Origin: Burkholderiaceae bacterium
Lineage (GTDB): Bacteria; Pseudomonadota; Gammaproteobacteria; Burkholderiales; Burkholderiaceae_E
Length of the DNA: 64,000 bases
Direction: 5' to 3'
NCBI GenBank assembly: GCA_016710525.1
Contig: JADJVQ010000003.1
Location: forward strand, 1 to 64,000
A program made the translations under genes and the position numbers. Below, in pieces: positions 16,876-24,473 of this stretch (position 1 is the stretch's first letter; every line of letters starts with the position of its first letter). The notes below the pieces were generated by a model. The model saw only the letters and a list, made by a program, of their open reading frames with translations, made no database searches and was not told where the DNA came from.

Positions 16876-18783
16876 TCATGACCATTGAATGTGGTGGCGG
16901 ATCACGAATGGATCGAGCCGCTCGTGAACCTGCTTCGCGATGTCCTCGCGGTTACCCGGCGCGACACCGTGGATGGTCACCGTGGCCAGGCTGCCGTGTG
17001 TGCCGTGCGCGCCCACGCTCACCTCGGCGCGGATGCCCTGGTCGGCCAGCGGCGCCAGCGCCTGCGCGAACACCCGGCGCGCGGCGTCCCAGCGCAGCTG
17101 CGGCTTGAACACCTTGCCCACGCCGGTCAGCGGCATCGGGTCGATCGGAATGATTGCCACCGGCACCGCGGCCCGCTCCGGGGTGCGCTCCCGTACCCAG
17201 TGCTCGAGCTCGCCGGCGGCCAGGGTGACGCCAGGCTTGAGCTGCACATAGGCCAGCGGCAGTTCGCCGGCATAGGCGTCGGGCTGGCCGACCACTGCCG
17301 CCAGCGCGACCGCCGGGTGCTGGTAGAACACCTCCTCGATCGGCATCGGGTCGATGTTGTGGCCGCCGCGGATGACCAGGTCCTTGGCGCGGCCGGTGAT
17401 CCACAGGTAGCCGTCTTCGTCGAGTCGGCCCAGGTCGCCCGAATTGACCCAGCCGGGCTCGACGAAGGCGCCGCGGTTGTGGACCTCGTTCAGGTAGCCG
17501 CTGAACACGCCCGGGCCGGCCATCGAGACCACGCCGATCTCGTTGGTGGCGCACTCGCCCAGGTAGCGGCCGTCGGCGTCGATCTTGACGATGCGCACGC
17601 GGCTGTAGGGCACCGGATGGCCGACCGAACCCAGGCGGATCGGCCGCTCCGGGTACGACAGCGTGTGCACGCTGGCGGTTTCGGTCATGCCGTAGACCTC
17701 GATCACCGGCGTCTTGAACTTGTCCTGCAGCGCGCTGGCCACCGCCACAGGGATGGCCGACCCGCCGCCGGCGCAGTACTTCAGGCTCGACAGGTCAGCT
17801 GCGCCGACCGGTGACATCAGCGCCGCCGCCAGGATGGTCGGCACGCTGCTCAGCAGTTCGGGCTTGTAGCGGTCGACCAGAGGCCACAGGTGCTTGAGCG
17901 CCGCCGGATTGCGCCAGCCCGCAGCCGACAGCACCACCAGGCAGTTGCCGCCGGACAGCGCCGCCAGCGCCTGGCTGAGCGAGCCGCCGACATGGAACAG
18001 CGGCATGCCGAACAGCAGATTGCGCCCCGGTGTCGATTTGAGGACCAGGTTGCAGGCCCAGGCCTGGTAGACCTGATTGGCATGGGTGTGGCGGACCAGC
18101 TTGGGCGTGCCGGTGGTGCCACCGGTGTGGAAGTAGGCGGCGACATCACTGGCGGCGATCTGCCGGCCGCTGACCAGCCGGTCGGCCGGCTGCTGGCCGA
18201 TCAGCGCGTCGAACGAATGGATGCCGTTGGCCGGATCGCCCGGCCCGTTGACCTGCACGATGGCCTTCAGGTGCGCCAGGCCGCCGCGCACCTTCATGAC
18301 CTTCTCCCAGATGTCGGTGCCCTCGGTAGGCCCGAGCGTGACCAGCACCTTGGTCTGGGCCGCCTCGAGGATCTCGGCGATCTGGTGCGGTTCGAGCAGC
18401 GGATTGACGGGATTGACGATGCCCGCCGCCTGCGCGCCGAACAGCGTGAACAGGCTCTGGGGCAGCAGCGGCAGCAGGAAGCTCACCACGTCGCCCGGGC
18501 CCACGCCCAGCCCGTGGAACAGGTTGGCCGCCTGGGTGACCCGCGCGATGAACTGCGCGTGGCTGATCACGATCGGCGTGTCCTGTTCGCTGGCGTTGGG
18601 CAGGAACTGGATCGCCGGCGCATCGGGGTTGTGGGCGGCGCCCAGCCGGATGGCGTCGAACGTGCTGGCCGCCGCGATGCGCTCGGCATAGGGCACCGCT
18701 TCCAGTGCCGCGACGTCGGCGCTACAGGTCAGGCGGGGGTGGCTGTCACCCGCGAATCGGTCCAGCAGGACGGTTCTGGTCAT
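16876..18783 (-). CDS. AMP-dependent acyl-CoA synthetase
   Basis: ANL superfamily enzyme of 635 residues that would activate a carboxylic acid as acyl-AMP and transfer it to CoA. The phosphate-binding loop is HTGGTTGTPK at 219-228; later are VIEVYGMTETAS, GYLWITGRAKDLVIRGGHNI, and the C-terminal lysine motif LTGVGKVFKPQL. It is about 80-100 residues longer than typical family members, the extra part being a C-terminal domain after the lysine motif. The start at 18783 (MTRTVLLDRF) suits the N-terminus. Substrate chain cannot be read from the sequence. It forms a two-gene operon with the histidine phosphatase. Confidence 0.87.
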   Translation of the reverse strand: MTRTVLLDRFAGDSHPRLTCSADVAALEAVPYAERIAAASTFDAIRLGAAHNPDAPAIQFLPNASEQDTPIVISHAQFIARVTQAANLFHGLGVGPGDVVSFLLPLLPQSLFTLFGAQAAGIVNPVNPLLEPHQIAEILEAAQTKVLVTLGPTEGTDIWEKVMKVRGGLAHLKAIVQVNGPGDPANGIHSFDALIGQQPADRLVSGRQIAASDVAAYFHTGGTTGTPKLVRHTHANQVYQAWACNLVLKSTPGRNLLFGMPLFHVGGSLSQALAALSGGNCLVVLSAAGWRNPAALKHLWPLVDRYKPELLSSVPTILAAALMSPVGAADLSSLKYCAGGGSAIPVAVASALQDKFKTPVIEVYGMTETASVHTLSYPERPIRLGSVGHPVPYSRVRIVKIDADGRYLGECATNEIGVVSMAGPGVFSGYLNEVHNRGAFVEPGWVNSGDLGRLDEDGYLWITGRAKDLVIRGGHNIDPMPIEEVFYQHPAVALAAVVGQPDAYAGELPLAYVQLKPGVTLAAGELEHWVRERTPERAAVPVAIIPIDPMPLTGVGKVFKPQLRWDAARRVFAQALAPLADQGIRAEVSVGAHGTHGSLATVTIHGVAPGNREDIAKQVHERLDPFVIRHHIQWS

Positions 18784-18908
18784 GGCGCGTATTCCCCAGC
18801 TTCGGTGTTGCGCGCATCTTACTAGGGCCTGCCCGATCCCCGGCGCGTGCCTTCCCGAAGTTTGAACTGGCCTTCGGCCGGGAAGCGCGTCGCGTCCTCC
18901 CGCAGGCG

Positions 18909-19643
18909 TTATCTGACATTGGCCAGCAGGATGTCCTTGGGCTCGAAGATGCCCTTGCGCCCGACCTGGGGACCCTTGCCCGGATTGTCGTTGTCGCGCT
19001 GCATGTGGATGCCGTAGATCGTCGCGGTCTCGGCGTCCTTGCGCACGATCACCCGCACGGTCAGCGTCGACACATCCACGTTCTGAAAGTACTTGCCGTT
19101 CTCGATCCAGTTGCGCTCCCGCCTGCGCTCCCACTGGTCGCGGTCGAAGCGGATCGCCACGATCTCCTCGCCCGGGTAACGTTCCTTCCAGGCCGAGACG
19201 ATCTGCGACTTCATGTCGTTGCGGTCTTTGCCCGAATAGACATCCTTGGGTGCCGGCTCGTTGAGAATCGCCTTGCGAACCTGTTCCGGGCCGGCCAGGA
19301 TCGCGATCCGCAGCGCTTCGAGCGCCTGACCGATCCGGACCGCATCGTCCCGATTGACGTTGGGGTCTTTCGAGAAGGCGATGTAGTCGTGGATCGCGAT
19401 ATTGAGCTTCTCCTTCAGGCCGAGCCGCAGCATCGGCTCGTTCTTGCTGGCGATCGCCTCGTCGTATGAATCGCGCAGGAACTTGAGGTGAATTTCCAGG
19501 CGGGATTTGACGTCGTCGCGGGCCTTGCGAATGTCGGTGTTGTACTGGCCCAGGTCGGTGTATGCGGCGCAGGCAGGGCCGCCGTACGCCAAGGCGGACA
19601 GGGCCAGCGAGGCGGCGACCAGGCCGCGATGGAGGACTTTCAT
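18909..19643 (-). CDS. secreted hypothetical protein
   Basis: Protein of 244 residues with a clear signal peptide (MKVLHRGLVAASLALSALAY, cleavage near ACAA). The mature part is charged: a helical N-terminal region (about 30-110) rich in Lys, Arg, Asp and Glu, and a C-terminal beta-rich region with DVSTLTVRVIVRK and ATIYGIHMQRD. I do not recognise a family or catalytic motif. It is a single gene, divergent from the selenoprotein operon across 410 bases. Probably a periplasmic protein of unknown role. Confidence 0.65.
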   Translation of the reverse strand: MKVLHRGLVAASLALSALAYGGPACAAYTDLGQYNTDIRKARDDVKSRLEIHLKFLRDSYDEAIASKNEPMLRLGLKEKLNIAIHDYIAFSKDPNVNRDDAVRIGQALEALRIAILAGPEQVRKAILNEPAPKDVYSGKDRNDMKSQIVSAWKERYPGEEIVAIRFDRDQWERRRERNWIENGKYFQNVDVSTLTVRVIVRKDAETATIYGIHMQRDNDNPGKGPQVGRKGIFEPKDILLANVR

Positions 19644-20053
19644 GGCCGACAATTTCCTTGTTCTGCGCGCGAGGGTCCCGATCGCGAGAGCCCGGTCGCA
19701 CTGGTCGTGGAGCCTTCGTGGACCTGCCAGGTGGCGTGTGACCCGACACCGGTGCATGAGCGCGCACGGCGCCCCGTGCAGCCGTCAAGGTGCCGGCCAC
19801 CCGACAGGCATATCGGGTGCGGCGCGTTCAGCGCGAGACGCCTGCGATGGAATGTCCCCGCCGAACGACGGGCGGTCGTGTCCGCTGCCGGACCGGGCCA
19901 GCCGACGGGGCAGCGCGACGGGGTTCGATTTCGACGCAATACCCCAACCGCCGAGGGCGGCGCGGGCGCTTGCCCTCGACCGCCTATGGCGGCTGCACGT
20001 AGACTGGCCGATGCGCGCCGTGGTGGTGCGCGTTGCCTGCCTGGGGAGATCGA
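19644..20053. other. intergenic region upstream of selenoprotein operon
   Basis: A 410-base gap between the divergent secreted protein and the thioredoxin-like/UGSC operon. It must hold promoters for both sides, but I could not pick out convincing -35/-10 pairs. A good ribosome binding site (GGGGAGA, 20043-20049) precedes the plus-strand gene. Open frames here have no recognisable product. Confidence 0.4.
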
Positions 20054-21505
20054 ATGTCCGCACCCGAAGTGACCGTGCCCGCCGACGGCCTGATCGCGGT
20101 GGTCAAGCGCGACTGCCCGACCTGCGAGCTCACCGCGTCGGTGCTCGCGCGATTGTCCGGCGCCATCGGACTGACCGTCTTCACGCAGGACGATCCGGGA
20201 TTCCCGGAAGCGGTTGCCGCGCGGGTCGATGACACTGCCCTGAACGTGTCCCATACGCTGGGCATCGAAATCGTCCCCACCCTGATCCGTCGGGTCGCAG
20301 GTCAGGAAACCGCTCGAACCTACGGCTGGGACCGCGCCGAATGGGAGCGCGTCAGCGGCGTGCCGGGCCTGGGCGAAGGGCTGCCTGCCGTGCGTCCCGG
20401 CTGCGGCGCGCTCAACCAGGAGCCTGGCGCGCTCGAAGACCTGCGGATCCGCTTCGGGCAGACCGGACTGACGGCCCGCAGCGTCGATTTCGGCGACGAC
20501 GAGGACGAAATCGAGGCCATCTACGAACGCGGCTGGACCGACGGCCTGCCCGTGGTGCCGCCCACCCGGAAACGCATGATGCGCATGCTGGCCGGCACGA
20601 CCCGCGACCCGAAGGAAGTGCTCGGCCTGTGCCCGCCCAACCTCGCGCCGCTGACGGTGGAGAAGGTCGCCATCAACGCGGTCATGGCGGGCTGCAAGCC
20701 CGAGTACCTGCCGGTGGTGCTGGCCGCCGTCGAGGCCGTGCTCGATCCGGCCTTCACGATGCACGGCGTGCTGGCGACCACCATGTTCGTCGGTCCGGTG
20801 CTGATCGTGAACGGCCCGATCCGCCGCCAGATCTCGATGAACTCGCGCGGCAATGCGCTGGGCCAGGGCAATCGGGCCAATGCGACCATCGGCCGTGCGG
20901 TACAGCTGATCATCCGCAACGTCGGCGGCGGCCGGCCCCAGGAAGTCGATCGCGCCACGCTCGGCAATCCCGGCAAGTACACCTATTGTTTTGCAGAAGA
21001 CGAGGAAGGCTCCTCGTGGGAGCCGCTGTCCACCGATTTCGGCGTGGCGCGCGGCGTGTCGGCCGTGACCGTGTTCGCCGGATTCGGCCTGCAGGGCATC
21101 GTCGACCAGAAGTCCAGAACACCCGAGAGCCTGGCCCACAGCATGGCCGAGTCGCTCAAGGCCATCCACAACGTCAAGCTGGCCCCTGCCTGCGATGCGC
21201 TGATGGTGGTCTGCCCCGAACACGAGCGCACGTTCCGGACCGCGGGATGGAGCAAGGCGCGTCTGCTCGAAGAGCTCCATCGCCTGTGCGAAATCCCCGG
21301 CGACCAGCTGGTCCGGGGCGCCAAGGGCATCGACGAAGGCTACGGCCCGTCGGTTATCGGAACGACCCGAAACAAGTTTCGCCCGGGTGGACTGTTCATC
21401 GTCCGCGCGGGGGGCGGTGCCGGCATGTTCTCCGGCATCATCGGTGGCTGGTCCGGCGGAGGGTTCGCCGGATCGATACCTGTAACCAGGGAGGTGAAAT
21501 CGTGA
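20054..21505 (+). CDS. thioredoxin-like protein fused to UGSC-partner domain
   Basis: Protein of 483 residues with two parts. Residues 1-110 look like a thioredoxin/glutaredoxin fold: a redox motif CPTC (Cys21, Cys24) after the first strand and a cis-proline motif IVPTLIR at 73-79. Residues 155-480 form a domain starting GWTDGLPVVPPT, with LTVEKVAINAVMAGCKPEYL, HGVLATTMFVGPVLIVNGP and RPGGLFIVRAGGGAGMFSG; I know this type only as a conserved uncharacterised protein next to UGSC proteins. No signal peptide is seen. Its stop codon overlaps the GTG start of the selenoprotein by four bases (GTGA), so the two are translationally coupled and probably act together. A role in thiol or selenol redox chemistry is inference. 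Confidence 0.75.
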   Translation: MSAPEVTVPADGLIAVVKRDCPTCELTASVLARLSGAIGLTVFTQDDPGFPEAVAARVDDTALNVSHTLGIEIVPTLIRRVAGQETARTYGWDRAEWERVSGVPGLGEGLPAVRPGCGALNQEPGALEDLRIRFGQTGLTARSVDFGDDEDEIEAIYERGWTDGLPVVPPTRKRMMRMLAGTTRDPKEVLGLCPPNLAPLTVEKVAINAVMAGCKPEYLPVVLAAVEAVLDPAFTMHGVLATTMFVGPVLIVNGPIRRQISMNSRGNALGQGNRANATIGRAVQLIIRNVGGGRPQEVDRATLGNPGKYTYCFAEDEEGSSWEPLSTDFGVARGVSAVTVFAGFGLQGIVDQKSRTPESLAHSMAESLKAIHNVKLAPACDALMVVCPEHERTFRTAGWSKARLLEELHRLCEIPGDQLVRGAKGIDEGYGPSVIGTTRNKFRPGGLFIVRAGGGAGMFSGIIGGWSGGGFAGSIPVTREVKS

Positions 21506-22023
21506 CATCCGTACTGGATCCGACGGCGGAACAAAGCCCGTCGTCGCGAGCAAGGCTGGTCCGACCGGAGCAGCTGCAAGGGCTGACCGTGGGCCTGCTG
21601 GATATTTCCAAGCCTCGCGGCGATGTTTTCCTCGACCGGCTCGATGCGCTGCTGACGCAGCGCGGCCTCACGGTCAAGCGCTACATGAAGCCGACCGTCG
21701 CCAAGCCGGCGCCGCTGCCGCTGCGCCAGCAGATGGTGGGTGAAGTGAATGTCGTGATCGAAGGTCTGGCGGACTGAGGCTCCTGCACGTCGTGCTGTAC
21801 GCATGACCTGGCGGATCTCGAGGCCAACGGAATTCCTTCGGTCGGTGTGGCCACCACCGAGTTCATCGATGCCGCTGCCGTGCAATCGAAGGCGCTGGGC
21901 ACCGATCCGGCGTATGTGTTCGTTCCGCACCCGGTGCAGGACCGGACCGACGACGAACTGAAGCAGATGGCAGACGACCACCTCGAGGCGATCCTCGCCC
22001 TGCTGGTGAAACAGAAAACCTGA
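21502..22023 (+). CDS. UGSC family selenoprotein (in-frame TGA read as Sec)
   Basis: Frame of 173 residues running through one in-frame TGA at 21775-21777 (codon 92). Before it lie 91 residues beginning with GTG at 21502 (ribosome binding site GGAGGTGA at about 21490-21497) and including LTVGLLDISKPRGDVFLDRL and ending VVIEGLAD. After it the frame continues for 81 sense codons with no stop and ordinary codon use: Sec-Gly-Ser-Cys, then TSCCTHDLADLEANGIPSVG, then PAYVFVPHPVQ and a helical end. The Sec-Gly-Ser-Cys tetrad is the defining mark of the UGSC proteins, listed among selenoproteins in marine metagenomes; the function of the family is unknown. A hairpin placed like the E. coli SECIS follows. 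Sec insertion also needs selA, selB, selC and selD, none of which is in this window. If they are absent from the genome the frame would be a pseudogene. Confidence 0.85.
21775..21777 (+). other. selenocysteine codon TGA
   Basis: In-frame TGA within the UGSC gene, flanked by GAC (Asp) and GGC-TCC-TGC (Gly-Ser-Cys). Read as Sec because coding continues for 81 codons and because of the downstream hairpin. Confidence 0.85.
21789..21807 (+). promoter_or_regulatory. bacterial SECIS element
   Basis: Seven-base stem GTCGTGC / GCATGAC with a single G-U wobble and a five-base loop TGTAC. The loop begins at the 22nd base counted from the T of TGA, with G at 23 and U at 24. In E. coli fdhF mRNA the SECIS loop begins at the same distance and its G23 and U24 contact SelB. 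The bulged U17 of fdhF has no counterpart here (position 17 is a paired C). Confidence 0.75.
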
Positions 22024-22034
22024 CGGCAGAATCC

Positions 22035-22985
22035 ATGAGCGCTGGCACCCGACTTCCCGGTACACCCACCCCCATGCATCTGTGGCCCGGTGCCGGGGGA
22101 GTTCGCATCGCCGGCGACTCCTGGGGCGATCCGGCCGGACCGCTGGTCATCCTGCAGCACGGTGGCGGGCAGACCCGGCATGCCTGGAAGGGCGCGGGCG
22201 AAACCCTGGGCGCGGCCGGCTACTTCGCGGTCGCCTTCGATGCCCGCGGTCATGGCGACTCCGACTGGGCGCCCGACGGCCAGTACGGCCAGGACGTGAT
22301 GGTCGAGGACCTCGAAAGCGTCGTGGCGGCGCTGGGCAATCGCCGGCCGGTGCTGGTCGGCGCCTCGATGGGCGGGGGCACCAGCCTGGTCGCGGTGGGC
22401 GAGGATCGGGTCGATGCCACCGCGCTGGTGCTGGTCGATGTCGGCCCGCACATCGAAGCCGAAGGGGTCGGCAAGATCCAGGCGTTCATGACCCGCAAGC
22501 CGGAGGGCTTCGATTCGCTGGATGAAGTGGCTGATGCGATCGCCAGTTACCAGCCGCATCGCACACGCCCGCGCAATGTGGCGGGCCTGGCCAAGAACGT
22601 CCGGCTGGGCGCCGATGGCAAGTATCACTGGCACTGGGACCCGCGCTTTCGGGCAGGCCGGCAGGTAATGGACAAACGCCGCGAGCGGCTCGAAGCCTGC
22701 TCGCGCAATCTGAGCCTGCCGACGCTGCTGGTGCGCGGCGGGTTGTCGGACCTGCTCAGCGAGGAGGGCGCGCAGACCTTCCTCTCGTTGTGTCCGCATA
22801 GCGAGTACGTCAACGTCACGGGTGCCGGGCACATGGTGGCCGGCGACCGCAACGACGTGTTCGCGCATGCGGTCATCGAGTTCCTCAAGCGCAAGGTGCC
22901 GGTAGGCGGCAGCCCGGTGCATCCGGCGCACGTCACGCATCCTCATCACGAAGGGCCGCCGGGGGATATCGTCGACGTGCCTTGA
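22035..22985 (+). CDS. alpha/beta hydrolase
   Basis: Cytoplasmic alpha/beta hydrolase of 316 residues. The oxyanion segment is LQHGGGQTRHAW, the nucleophile elbow is VGASMGG with Ser111, DARGHGDSDW is present, the acid residue is probably in VRGGLSDLLSEEG, and the catalytic histidine is in VTGAGHMVAGD. It starts 11 bases after the end of the UGSC gene and is probably cotranscribed with it, third in the operon. Substrate unknown; the family includes esterases, epoxide hydrolases and C-C hydrolases. Confidence 0.88.
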   Translation: MSAGTRLPGTPTPMHLWPGAGGVRIAGDSWGDPAGPLVILQHGGGQTRHAWKGAGETLGAAGYFAVAFDARGHGDSDWAPDGQYGQDVMVEDLESVVAALGNRRPVLVGASMGGGTSLVAVGEDRVDATALVLVDVGPHIEAEGVGKIQAFMTRKPEGFDSLDEVADAIASYQPHRTRPRNVAGLAKNVRLGADGKYHWHWDPRFRAGRQVMDKRRERLEACSRNLSLPTLLVRGGLSDLLSEEGAQTFLSLCPHSEYVNVTGAGHMVAGDRNDVFAHAVIEFLKRKVPVGGSPVHPAHVTHPHHEGPPGDIVDVP

Positions 22986-23012
22986 ACGCAGGTTGAGGGG
23001 GCATCTGTGCGG

Positions 23013-23699
23013 CTATAAGCCAGCGATTCTCCTCATGCGGTCCATGACGACTTCAAATCTCGCGGCTAGATTATCCGGCGGCAAGAGCCAAGTGATTCGA
23101 TCGACGAACTGCGAATCGGCCAACAGCGCATCGATCTCGTCCACCAGAAAATTCCGCACGTTCGCGTGACAGGCTAGTACTTCTGCGACGATTGACTCTC
23201 GGCCGTCTATGACAGTGACGATGTCCTCCATGTCGTGGTGTAGATAGTCGCCCGCCCCTCGCGCGGCGAAGGCCTCGAACTTGGTTGCCAGAAAATGCGG
23301 AGCAGTGATCAGCCGCATGCTTCGTCCGCTGGGGAGTTCGATCAGGGATGCGTATCGTGCGGCCTCCGGATACCAGCGATTCGCGAATCCGAGAACTTTC
23401 GAGTCGGTCGGCATCACGTCAATCAGCAGCGCCTTGTATGCCCATCGACAGATGACTTCGTCTGTCGGCTGTTCTGAGAAGCCTAGCGAACGCAGCCGTT
23501 CGCTCAGTTCGTAGTAGTCCTTGGTTGATGTCACTTCCGTCAGTAGATCGACATCAATGGTGTGCCTCACGAGGGCTCGTGCCTGATCCGTGACGAGCAG
23601 TCCGACGGCGCAGCCACCCACCAATACGAAGTCATCCAGCAGTGCACCGAGTGCAGCGGCAGCTAGTTCGACGGTATTGATGTTTGGGTCTCGGCTCAC
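23013..23699 (-). CDS. nucleotidyltransferase-like protein (AbiEii-like toxin candidate)
   Basis: Protein of 228 residues with the signature of the DNA-polymerase-beta-like nucleotidyltransferases: VLVGGCAVGLL (Gly28-Gly29) followed by VRHTIDVDLL with the acidic pair Asp49 and Asp51. Later parts (KALLIDVMPTD, ATKFEAFAARG and DMEDIVTVIDGR) match the layout of AbiEii/type IV toxin-like proteins, where K..A...R and D..D segments follow the core. The GTG start overlaps the TGA of the upstream HTH gene by four bases (GTGA). With that gene it forms a two-gene unit like a toxin-antitoxin or abortive-infection pair. Base composition is lower in GC than the flanks. Confidence 0.75.
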   Translation of the reverse strand: MSRDPNINTVELAAAALGALLDDFVLVGGCAVGLLVTDQARALVRHTIDVDLLTEVTSTKDYYELSERLRSLGFSEQPTDEVICRWAYKALLIDVMPTDSKVLGFANRWYPEAARYASLIELPSGRSMRLITAPHFLATKFEAFAARGAGDYLHHDMEDIVTVIDGRESIVAEVLACHANVRNFLVDEIDALLADSQFVDRITWLLPPDNLAARFEVVMDRMRRIAGL

Positions 23700-24229
23700 G
23701 AAAGTATCCTGATGATTTCGCGCTGAGCCACTTCTCGCTCGCGCGCCGCCCCTCCTCTCAACGCATCGAGTGCGGAAAGCACACGGTAGAGATCGTCATC
23801 GACTCGGCATGCTGCCGGGACAGTTGGATAAAGGGGGTACAGCGATGGTCCTCGGACTTCGCCTCCTGCGTCCGGCCACACCTGAGGCAGGCTCCTGGAT
23901 TGGTCGAACATCCCGCTCAGGTGCAGCGCGCTGACGCCGGTTGGCATCCCCCTTGTCACGGGGCCTTCGACCGCGGGAAACGCATATCGCAACCCGTGCA
24001 GTACAAATTCCTGCAGTGACGCTCGATTGGCACTCAACGACCCTGTGTGATGTTCAAGCAATCGTGAGGTGATTGCGCGTTGAGCGGCCGCATGAGTCTC
24101 CGATGCGGACATAAACAGTTCCCGTGCTAGTTGAGCGAAGCTTGGCGCGATATCTCCCCCAATGGCGATCTTGAGCGCCACGACTAAGTCTTGAGGCTTC
24201 AGGCAAGGCTGTTTGCGGTAAGTGATCAT
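23696..24229 (-). CDS. HTH protein, putative antitoxin
   Basis: Protein of 177 residues. The first 60 residues look like a winged helix-turn-helix (QDLVVALKIAIGG, FAQLARELFMSASETHAAAQ, ITSRLL) and the rest is a variable region ending in a charged helix. It is the first gene of the pair with the nucleotidyltransferase. The start at 24229 has no clear ribosome binding site. A promoter (TGTCAA/ATTATG on the plus strand) and a palindrome lie directly upstream, which suggests autorepression as in antitoxin operons. Family assignment beyond HTH is not certain. Confidence 0.65.
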   Translation of the reverse strand: MITYRKQPCLKPQDLVVALKIAIGGDIAPSFAQLARELFMSASETHAAAQRAITSRLLEHHTGSLSANRASLQEFVLHGLRYAFPAVEGPVTRGMPTGVSALHLSGMFDQSRSLPQVWPDAGGEVRGPSLYPLYPTVPAACRVDDDLYRVLSALDALRGGAAREREVAQREIIRILS

Positions 24230-24241
24230 AGAGTCTGCAGT

Positions 24242-24258
24242 ATTCGCTATTCGCGATC
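24242..24258. promoter_or_regulatory. operator-like palindrome 1
   Basis: Imperfect inverted repeat ATTCGC-TATTC-GCGATC lying 13 bases upstream of the HTH gene start and over the predicted transcription start of that gene. It shares GTATTCGCTAWTCGCGA with the second copy at 24303-24319. Confidence 0.6.
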
Positions 24259-24260
24259 AA

Positions 24261-24287
24261 ATTATGCTCGGGTTTTGACCTTGTCAA
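24261..24287 (-). promoter_or_regulatory. promoter of HTH/nucleotidyltransferase pair
   Basis: On the minus strand a consensus -35 TTGACA (24282-24287) is followed by CATAAT (24261-24266) with a 15-base spacer, or ATAATT with 16. The transcription start would fall at about 24254, inside palindrome 1. Confidence 0.5.
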
Positions 24288-24302
24288 CCGAGATTGTTTC
24301 GT

Positions 24303-24319
24303 ATTCGCTAATCGCGAAT
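24303..24319. promoter_or_regulatory. operator-like palindrome 2
   Basis: Perfect inverted repeat ATTCGC-TAATC-GCGAAT, 61 bases centre to centre from the first copy and just upstream of the predicted -35 box of the HTH gene. Two related sites around one promoter fit a dimeric autoregulator. Confidence 0.6.
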
Positions 24320-24417
24320 ATCGCATGCTCTATGTATGCTCAGTATGTACGAACCGAATATTCATTGATTTATATGAACTTTTCTTGTATTAACGCAGTT
24401 ATAGCGCATTTAAGTAG

Positions 24418-24423
24418 TATAAT
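24418..24423 (+). promoter_or_regulatory. consensus -10 box upstream of 254-residue gene
   Basis: Perfect TATAAT in an AT-rich stretch, 51 bases before the ATG at 24474; no clear -35 at 16-18 bases. The intergenic region 24230-24473 is visibly much richer in A and T than the rest of the window. Confidence 0.4.
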
Positions 24424-24473
24424 TTATTGATTGCGATTGAAAGCATGGTTTTCTATACGAAAGGATTGATCGT

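Noticed and set aside
21784..21795. Alternative hairpin GCAC-GTC-GTGC directly after the TGA
   Set aside because: Only four pairs with a three-base loop and too close to the TGA; the 7-bp hairpin at 21789-21807 is stronger and has the proper distance and loop bases.
21775..22023. Reading the TGA as a true stop and the rest as a separate gene or debris
   Set aside because: No start codon or ribosome binding site suits a new gene at this place, the frame stays open to a second TGA with normal codon use, the Gly-Ser-Cys motif follows at once, and a SECIS-like hairpin is correctly spaced.
24454..24459. TATACG as -10 with TTGCGA at 24431-24436 as -35 for the 254-residue gene
   Set aside because: Spacing is correct, but transcription would start inside the ribosome binding site; the TATAAT at 24418 leaves a more normal leader.
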